Below are positions 58,118 to 64,000 of a stretch of 64,000 bases of DNA, one piece after another. Source of the stretch: Saccharothrix ecbatanensis (lineage in GTDB: Bacteria > Actinomycetota > Actinomycetes > Mycobacteriales > Pseudonocardiaceae). The DNA lies in NCBI RefSeq assembly GCF_014205015.1, contig NZ_JACHMO010000001.1, forward strand, positions 2,728,001 through 2,792,000. Direction: 5' to 3'. Under the pieces are notes generated by a model, which did not search any database, was not told the DNA's origin, and saw only the letters and a list, made by a program, of their open reading frames with translations. The translations under genes and the position numbers were made by a program. The number at the start of each line of letters is the position of its first letter. The first letter of the stretch is position 1.

Positions 58118-59644
58118 GTGAACCGCGTTGTCGTCCCCGGTGAGCCGATCGGCCGCCTGTCCGAGTCCTGGCGGCACTGCGTGGGCACCGGCAGGCTGAA
58201 CCTCGCGCTGCGCGCCGACTACCAGGAATCCCTGGCCATGGTCCAGCGCGACATCGGTTTCCGCTACATCCGGGGCCACGGGCTGTTGTCCGACGACATG
58301 GGCTTGCACCGCGTGTCCAATGGCCAGGTCCGGTACTCGTTCACGTACGTGGACCAGGTGTTCGACCGGTTCCTGGAGCTGGGCCTGCGGCCGTTCGTGG
58401 AGCTGGGGTTCATGCCCACCGCGCTCGCCTCGGGCGACGACACCGTGTTCTGGTGGAAGGGCAACATCACCCCGCCGAAGGACCTGGACGAGTGGGCCGC
58501 GCTCGTGCGGGCGCTCCTGCGGCACCTGATCGACCGGTACGGCCTGGACGAGGTGCGCACCTGGCCGATCGAGGTGTGGAACGAGCCGAACCTCGTCAAC
58601 TTCTGGAAGGACGCCGACCAGGAGGCCTACTTCCGCCTCTACGAGACCACCGCGCGGACCGTCAAGGACGTGGACGCCGGGCTCCAGGTCGGCGGCCCCG
58701 CGATCTCACCCGGCTCGGACGAGTGGTGGGCGCCGTTCGCGGACTTCGTCACCCGCCGGGACGTGCCGATCGACTTCGTCAGCAGGCACGCCTACACGTC
58801 CGGGCCGGCGCAGCACGTGCCGTTCGGCACCTACCAGACGCTGACCGCGCCGGAACTGCTGCTGGAGCAGTTCGACGCGCCGCGCAAGCACCTCGCGGCG
58901 ACGGCGCTGGCCGGGCTGCCGGTGCACATCACCGAGTTCAACACCTCGTACCGGCCGGACAACCCGATCCACGACACCGCCTACAACGCCGCCTACCTGG
59001 CGCCCGTCCTCACCGGCGGCACGGAACTGGTCGACTCGTACTCCTACTGGACGTTCTGCGACGTCTTCGAGGAGGAGAACGTGCCGACGTCGCTGTTCCA
59101 CGGCGGTTTCGGGCTGCTCACGCACCGGCAGGTGCCGAAGCCGACCTACCACCTGTACGCGTTCATGGCCCGGATGGGCTCGCACGTGCTGGCGCGCGGC
59201 GTCGACCACCTGGTGTGCGCCACGGACGACGGGCGCGTCACGGTGCTGGCGTGGCAGCCGGTGGGCGGCAGCGACGCGCCGGAGGCCCCCGAGCGGCACG
59301 AGGTGCGGCTGTCGGTCCCGATGACGGGGCCGCGCGCGTTCGTGCGCCGCGAGCGGGTGAACGAGCACGACGGCAACGCGTTCGGCGCGTGGCGCGAGCT
59401 TGGCCGGCCGCGGTCACCCGACCGGCGGACGATCGAGGTGCTGCGTGACTGCGCACGCCCGGCCGTGGAGCACCGGTCGGCGGCGGTCGAAGGTGGTCGG
59501 GTGCTGCTCGACCTGGCATTGTCGCGGCACGAGGTGACGTTCGTCGAGCTGATCCCGGTCGAACCCGAGGAGCACACCGGGTTGGACGACCGGCGACTGC
59601 TCGGCGGATCCGACGAACGCCTCGTCGCGGAGCACGAGAGGTGA
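58118..59644 (+). CDS. GH39 beta-xylosidase
   Basis: 508 residues from GTG 58118 behind GGAGG; no signal peptide. Acid/base Glu156 (IEVWNEPNLVNFW), nucleophile Glu273 (VHITEFNTSYRP); GH39 barrel plus C-terminal beta-sandwich. Removes terminal xylose from xylo-oligosaccharides. The stop overlaps the next start (GTGA). Confidence 0.92.
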   Translation: MNRVVVPGEPIGRLSESWRHCVGTGRLNLALRADYQESLAMVQRDIGFRYIRGHGLLSDDMGLHRVSNGQVRYSFTYVDQVFDRFLELGLRPFVELGFMPTALASGDDTVFWWKGNITPPKDLDEWAALVRALLRHLIDRYGLDEVRTWPIEVWNEPNLVNFWKDADQEAYFRLYETTARTVKDVDAGLQVGGPAISPGSDEWWAPFADFVTRRDVPIDFVSRHAYTSGPAQHVPFGTYQTLTAPELLLEQFDAPRKHLAATALAGLPVHITEFNTSYRPDNPIHDTAYNAAYLAPVLTGGTELVDSYSYWTFCDVFEEENVPTSLFHGGFGLLTHRQVPKPTYHLYAFMARMGSHVLARGVDHLVCATDDGRVTVLAWQPVGGSDAPEAPERHEVRLSVPMTGPRAFVRRERVNEHDGNAFGAWRELGRPRSPDRRTIEVLRDCARPAVEHRSAAVEGGRVLLDLALSRHEVTFVELIPVEPEEHTGLDDRRLLGGSDERLVAEHER

Positions 59645-60345
59645 CGGCGATGGCGACGAAACCGGGACGCGGCGACCCGGCGGACGAGATCGGCAAGGGC
59701 GTCCTGTCCCGGGCGTCGGCGATCGTGTACTGGTTCGTCGTCATCGAGGTGCTGCTCCTGCTCACGGCCGGTCCGCCGTTGCTGCTGGTGGTGTTCCTGG
59801 TCGGCGAGGCGGGCAACGCGCCGTTGATCGGCCTGTGCTTCGCCCCGCTGGCACCGGCGCTGTCGGCGGCGTTGTTCGCGTGGCGGGTGTTCCTGAACGA
59901 CCGGGACCTGTCCCCCGCCCGGCACTTCTGGCGCGGCTACCGGCTCAACCTGCTGGACGTGCTGCGCTGGTGGCTGCCCACCCTGGCGGTGCTGACGGTC
60001 ATCGGCTTCAGCCTGGCGAACCTCGGTCTGGCGGGCGTGCCGGCCGGGTACGGGCTCGTGCTGGTCGTGATCGCGGCGGCGGTGCTGCTGTGGTCGTGCC
60101 ACGCGCTGGTGCTGTCGTCCGCGCTGGCGTTGCGCACCCGCGACACCGCGCGGTTGGCGTCCTACTACCTCGCCGCACGTCCCGCGTGCACGCTCGGCAC
60201 GTTGTCGCTGCTCATCGCGGCCGGCGGGCTCGTCGTGCTCACCTCCGACTGGGTGCTGGCGCTGCTGGCTTCCCCGTTCACCCTTCTCCTGCTGCGCAAC
60301 GCCGATCCGGTGCTGCGCGACGCCACCGAAAGGTTCACCGCGTGA
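59641..60345 (+). CDS. DUF624 (YesL-like) membrane protein
   Basis: 234 residues with about five membrane helices (VVIEVLLLLTAGPPLLLVVFLVG and others) and the family motif in ARHFWRGYRLNLLDVLRWW. GTG start overlaps the GH39 stop; the end overlaps the GH42 start. DUF624 proteins accompany LplA/LplB/YtcP-type transporters in hemicellulose and pectin loci; role unknown, perhaps transporter assembly or regulation. Confidence 0.88.
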   Translation: MTAMATKPGRGDPADEIGKGVLSRASAIVYWFVVIEVLLLLTAGPPLLLVVFLVGEAGNAPLIGLCFAPLAPALSAALFAWRVFLNDRDLSPARHFWRGYRLNLLDVLRWWLPTLAVLTVIGFSLANLGLAGVPAGYGLVLVVIAAAVLLWSCHALVLSSALALRTRDTARLASYYLAARPACTLGTLSLLIAAGGLVVLTSDWVLALLASPFTLLLLRNADPVLRDATERFTA

Positions 60346-62360
60346 CCCCTCAGATCGGCTACGGCGGCGACTACAACCCCGAGCAGTGGCCCCGTGAGGT
60401 CTGGGACGACGACTACGCCGCCCTCAAGCTCGCCGGCATCAACACGGTGACCGTGGGTGTGTTCGCGTGGGCCCACCTCCAGCCCGCCGAGGACCGGTAC
60501 GACTTCTCGACGTTGGACGCGATCGTGGCGCGGGCGACGGCCGAGGGAATGCGGATCGTGCTGGCCACTCCGAGCGGCGCGATGCCGCCGTGGCTGGCGC
60601 ACAAGTACCCGGAGGCGTGTCGGGTCGACTTCGAGGGACGTCGGCACGTCTACGGGCAGCGGCACAACGCGTGCCCATCGTCGCCCGACTTCCGCCGACT
60701 CTCGGTGGCGATGGCCGGGCGGCTCGCCGAGCGGTACGGGGACAACCCGGCGGTCGTGGCGTGGCACGTCGGCAACGAGTACGGCGGCGCGTGCTGGTGC
60801 CCGCGGTGCGGTGAGGCGTTCCGGGAGTGGCTGGGCGAGCGCTACGGCTCCCTGGACCGGCTCAACGACGCGTGGAACACCACGTTCTGGTCGCACACGT
60901 TCACCGACTGGGCGGAGATCCAGCCGCCGAACATGCTGTCGGAGCACTGGCGCGGGCCGGACCACACCGCGTTCCAGGGCATCACGCTGGACTACAAGCG
61001 GTTCATGTCCGACGCGTTGCTCGGTGGGTTCGTGGCGGAGAAGGCGGCGATCCGCGAGCACTCGGCGCACACGCCCGTGACGACGAACATGATGGGCCTG
61101 TACCAACCGATCGACTACCACCGGTGGGCTCCGCACCTGGACTTCGCGTCGTGGGACAACTACCCGCCCGAGGACCCGTCGGCGTCCCGCACGGCCGCGC
61201 GGATGGCGTTGGCGCACCGGTTGATGCGCGGGCTGCGCGACGGCGAGCCGTTCTGGGTCATGGAGCAGACGCCGTCGGTCACGGCGAGCCGGAACGTCAA
61301 CTCCGTAAAGCGGCCCGGCGTGCTGCGGCTGTGGTCGTGGCAGTCCGTCGCGCACGGCGCGGACGCCGTCCTGTACTTCCAGCTGCGGCAGTCTCGTGGC
61401 GCGTGCGAGAAGTACCACGGCGCGGTGCTGGACCACGCGGGGCGGACGGACACGCGGGTGTTCCGCGAGGTCTCCGAGGTGGGAAGCGAGTTCGCCCGGG
61501 TCGGTGACGCGGTGCTCGGCGCCCGCACGCCCGCGCGGGTCGCGTTGCTGGTGGACTGGGACAGCTGGTGGGCGGTCGAGATGTCCGACGGTCCGAACCG
61601 GAACGTCCGGTACATGGACGTGCTCACGGCGTACCACCGGACGCTGTGGCAGGCGAACGCGTCGCTGGACGTCGTGCCGGTGACGGCCGACCTCTCCGGC
61701 TACGACGTGGTCGTCGCGCCGTTGCTGCACATGGTGAAGGGCGATCTGGCGGAGCGCGTCACGGCGTTCGTGGACGCTGGCGGCACGTTCGTGACCACGG
61801 CGCTGTCCGGTCGCGTGGACGAGGACGACAACGCGTTCCTGACCGACGTGCCCGGTCCGTTCGCCTCGCTGCTCGGGTTGCGGGTGGAGGAGACCGACGC
61901 GCAGCAGCCCGACGTGGTCAACCCGGTGACGTTGTTCGGCACGGAGTACGAGGGCCGACACGTGTTCGAGGTGGTCATCCCGGACGACGCGGAAGTGCTC
62001 GGCACCTACGGCGCGGACTTCTACGCCGGGACACCGGCCGTCACGCGGGCGGCACGGGGACGTGGCAGCGCTTGGTATGTGGCGACGTTGCTGGACGACG
62101 CCGGTGTGGCGACTGTGGTTCGGAAGGCGCTGGACGAGCACGGGCTGGTCGGTCCGCTCGCCGACGTGCCCGATGTCGAGGTCACCGAACGCGTGTCACC
62201 GGACGGCACGCGCCACCTGTTCGTGCTCAACCACGGTGAGGCCCGGACGGTGGAGTGCCCGGTAGGCGGGACGAACCTGTTGGACGGACGGGCGCTGCGG
62301 GCCGGTGACAAGGTGGACCTGCCACCGGCCGCAGTACTGGTGATCCGCCAGGATCAGTAG
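60342..62360 (+). CDS. GH42 beta-galactosidase
   Basis: 672 residues from GTG 60342 (GTGA overlap). Starts with GYGGDYNPEQWP; acid/base Glu146 (WHVGNEYGG), nucleophile Glu308 (FWVMEQTPS). Zinc-cluster cysteines C111, C151, C153 and C156 are present. Cytosolic. In this operon it may remove galactose side groups (or arabinose, which some members accept) from imported hemicellulose oligosaccharides. The last seven bases overlap the end of the convergent GH67 gene. Confidence 0.92.
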   Translation: MTPQIGYGGDYNPEQWPREVWDDDYAALKLAGINTVTVGVFAWAHLQPAEDRYDFSTLDAIVARATAEGMRIVLATPSGAMPPWLAHKYPEACRVDFEGRRHVYGQRHNACPSSPDFRRLSVAMAGRLAERYGDNPAVVAWHVGNEYGGACWCPRCGEAFREWLGERYGSLDRLNDAWNTTFWSHTFTDWAEIQPPNMLSEHWRGPDHTAFQGITLDYKRFMSDALLGGFVAEKAAIREHSAHTPVTTNMMGLYQPIDYHRWAPHLDFASWDNYPPEDPSASRTAARMALAHRLMRGLRDGEPFWVMEQTPSVTASRNVNSVKRPGVLRLWSWQSVAHGADAVLYFQLRQSRGACEKYHGAVLDHAGRTDTRVFREVSEVGSEFARVGDAVLGARTPARVALLVDWDSWWAVEMSDGPNRNVRYMDVLTAYHRTLWQANASLDVVPVTADLSGYDVVVAPLLHMVKGDLAERVTAFVDAGGTFVTTALSGRVDEDDNAFLTDVPGPFASLLGLRVEETDAQQPDVVNPVTLFGTEYEGRHVFEVVIPDDAEVLGTYGADFYAGTPAVTRAARGRGSAWYVATLLDDAGVATVVRKALDEHGLVGPLADVPDVEVTERVSPDGTRHLFVLNHGEARTVECPVGGTNLLDGRALRAGDKVDLPPAAVLVIRQDQ

Positions 62361-64000
62361 ATCCGGCGACCCCGGGCGTCCGGCACGCCCGACTTGCGCC
62401 GGAAGTACGTGTTCACCTGGTCACGCCATTCGGTCGCGCACCGCAACTGCTCCGCGAGCAGTTCGGTGACGCGGCCGAAGACGTCTTCGGGGACACGGCC
62501 TTCCAGCGCCGACCAGGTGGCCACCATCCGCTCCACCTCTTCACGACCGGCGAAGTGCGTGTCGTAGATGTGCTGGATGACCGTCGTCCCCGAGTGCAGG
62601 ACGTGCTCGTAGGGCACGTGGTGGAAGAACAGCAGCAGCTCGTCCGGGCACGTTTCGGTCGACTCGTACAGGTCCCGCCACGGCGCCGGGTACTGGCCGG
62701 TGTAGCCGGTGCCCGTCGCCCGCGTGCGGTCCACGCCGACACCGTCGCGGTCGGCGAAGTGGTAAGTGCCCCAAGACGAATACTCGTAGCCGTCGACGTC
62801 CGGCCCGTAGTGATGGCGGGCGGGACTCACCATGAAGCCCACGCCCAGCGGCGCGGTGTAACGCTCGTAAGTGAGCCACGAGCCGTCCATCAGCTCGTGC
62901 AACGCCTTGCCCACGCCCGGATCCGCGAAGGTGAGACCGATCCACTCGTCCAGCACGTCCTCCGGCGCGATCCGGTCGTCCCACGTGAGCCGCCCGAAGC
63001 CGAACAGGTTGGCCTGGGCCAACGGATGCCCGGTCCAGAACCGGTCGTCACCGACGTTCGACACCGCCACCACACCGCCTGCCGGCGCGGACGCACGACC
63101 GCCGGCGACGTCCGCCACCGTCGGCTCACCCTCGCCCCACAGCGGGAAACCGAGCATCTCGGACCACTGCGGCACCAGGTGGCACACGTGCTTCTGCTGC
63201 CCGGTGTACTCCTGCGTCACCTGCAACTCGACCGCGAGCCGGGTGCGCGGCATCGCGGCGATCACCGGCGAGATCGGCTCGCGCGCCTGGAAGTCCATCG
63301 GACCGGCCTTCACCTGCACGACCACGTTCGGGTCGAACTTGCCGTCGAGCGGGGCGAAGTTGTCGTGCGCCGCACGCGCGCGGTCGGTCGAGCGGTCGCG
63401 CCAGTCCTGGCGGTGGTTGTAGACGAACGCGCGCCAGAACACCGTGCCGCCGAACGGCGCGAGCGCGCGGGCCAGGACGTTCGCCCCGTCGGCGTGGTCA
63501 CGGCCGTAGGCGAACGGGCCTGGTTGGCCCTCGGAGTCGGCTTTGACGACGTACCCGCCGAAGTCCGGGATCGCCGCGTACACCGCGGCGGTGGTGCGGG
63601 CCCACCACTCCCCCACCGCCGGGTCGAGCGGGTCCGCGGTGGGCAGGCCGCCAAGCGTGACGGGAGCGGCGAAGCTCACCGACAGGTGCACCTTGATCCC
63701 GTGCGGACGGAACACCTCGGCGAGGCGCACGACGTCCGGCAGCCGTTCGGTCAGCAGGAGTGCTTCCGGGCGGTGCACGTTGACGTTGTTGAGGCCCACG
63801 CGGTTGATGCCGATCGAGCCGAGCAGCCGCGCGTAGGACCGTGCCCGCGACAGGTCTTCGCGCACCACGCCGTCGTCGTAGAAGATCGAGCCGCCCGCGT
63901 AGCCGCGTTCGACCTGGCCCATCACCGGGTGCACGGCGGCGTTGTCCCAGTGGTCGAGCATCCGGACCGGCTGGCGGGGCGCGTGCCGCTGGAGCTCCAG
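62354..64000 (-). CDS. aguA: GH67 alpha-glucuronidase, 5' end outside window
   Basis: About 548 C-terminal residues; the frame continues to the right edge (upstream residues PVRMLDHWDN belong to the GH67 core). Landmarks: ERGYAGGSIFYDDG, VKADSEGQPGPFAYGRDHADG (in parts; catalytic Glu), QVKAGPMDFQAREPISP and the C-terminal helical domain HHVPYEHVLHSG. Cytosolic GH67 enzymes release 4-O-methylglucuronic acid from aldouronates, matching the LplA-type importer. Convergent with the GH42 gene with overlapping stop codons. Confidence 0.93.
   Translation of the reverse strand: MELQRHAPRQPVRMLDHWDNAAVHPVMGQVERGYAGGSIFYDDGVVREDLSRARSYARLLGSIGINRVGLNNVNVHRPEALLLTERLPDVVRLAEVFRPHGIKVHLSVSFAAPVTLGGLPTADPLDPAVGEWWARTTAAVYAAIPDFGGYVVKADSEGQPGPFAYGRDHADGANVLARALAPFGGTVFWRAFVYNHRQDWRDRSTDRARAAHDNFAPLDGKFDPNVVVQVKAGPMDFQAREPISPVIAAMPRTRLAVELQVTQEYTGQQKHVCHLVPQWSEMLGFPLWGEGEPTVADVAGGRASAPAGGVVAVSNVGDDRFWTGHPLAQANLFGFGRLTWDDRIAPEDVLDEWIGLTFADPGVGKALHELMDGSWLTYERYTAPLGVGFMVSPARHHYGPDVDGYEYSSWGTYHFADRDGVGVDRTRATGTGYTGQYPAPWRDLYESTETCPDELLLFFHHVPYEHVLHSGTTVIQHIYDTHFAGREEVERMVATWSALEGRVPEDVFGRVTELLAEQLRCATEWRDQVNTYFRRKSGVPDARGRRIY

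Overview
The window is high-GC actinobacterial DNA. GTG and TTG starts are common, neighbouring genes often share ATGA or GTGA junctions, there are two perfect actinobacterial-type LexA boxes, and a type VII secretion (ESX) accessory operon occurs without ESX core genes. Together with the peptidase-inhibitor I36 protein, the small SARP regulator and the XRE-NACHT protein, this points to a filamentous actinomycete of the Pseudonocardiales (Saccharothrix/Actinosynnema/Lentzea type). The taxonomic call is inference. I saw no rRNA, tRNA or CRISPR array.

Layout. 1-3.2 kb: a luciferase-like oxidoreductase cut by the window edge, an acyl-CoA dehydrogenase-type flavoenzyme, a secreted I36 inhibitor and a SARP regulator. 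3.3-10.3 kb: a two-gene operon for an ATP-dependent type IIA topoisomerase (ParE, then ParC). Both subunits carry inteins; the ParE one contains an HNH endonuclease and the ParC one a decayed LAGLIDADG endonuclease. 10.4-16.7 kb: two uncharacterised proteins behind a LexA box, a polysaccharide deacetylase, and a coupled DUF4015 hydrolase/DUF3152 metalloprotease pair. 16.9-24 kb: a cebEFG-bglC-like cellobiose locus with a divergent LacI regulator, split between cebG and bglC by a TnpB-only IS605-group element. 24-30.3 kb: a two-component system, membrane proteins and fused isobutyryl-CoA mutase IcmF. 30.4-34.1 kb: a tiny ORF, an AlkB-like dioxygenase under a perfect LexA box, a secreted GH5-CBM2 cellulase under two fused CebR/CelR boxes, and an ATP-grasp protein.

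34.4-40.7 kb, minus strand: a tightly coupled eight-gene ESX-accessory operon (PPE-like, small helical protein, EspG, YbaB, EspC-like, long WXG-type protein) that ends in two secreted serine hydrolases. 40.8-49.8 kb: an XRE-NACHT-membrane protein, a PAP2 phosphatase, a histidine kinase with an unusual C-terminal membrane extension and its regulator, HxlR, an AI-2E family exporter, a Xi-class GST and a Dabb protein. The Dabb gene is divergent from a TetR gene, and each has its own copy of the same operator. 50.6-64 kb: a LacI-controlled hemicellulose locus (GH3, LplB/YtcP/LplA-type importer, GH39, DUF624, GH42) converging on a GH67 alpha-glucuronidase cut by the window edge.

Together the carbohydrate loci describe a plant-biomass degrader: the secreted cellulase releases cello-oligosaccharides for CebEFG and BglC, and the xylan locus imports and trims substituted xylo-oligosaccharides. 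The most unusual features are the topoisomerase with inteins in both subunits, the ESX operon with hydrolase cargo, and a recurring pattern of short tandem repeats that re-copy the stop codons of at least six genes.
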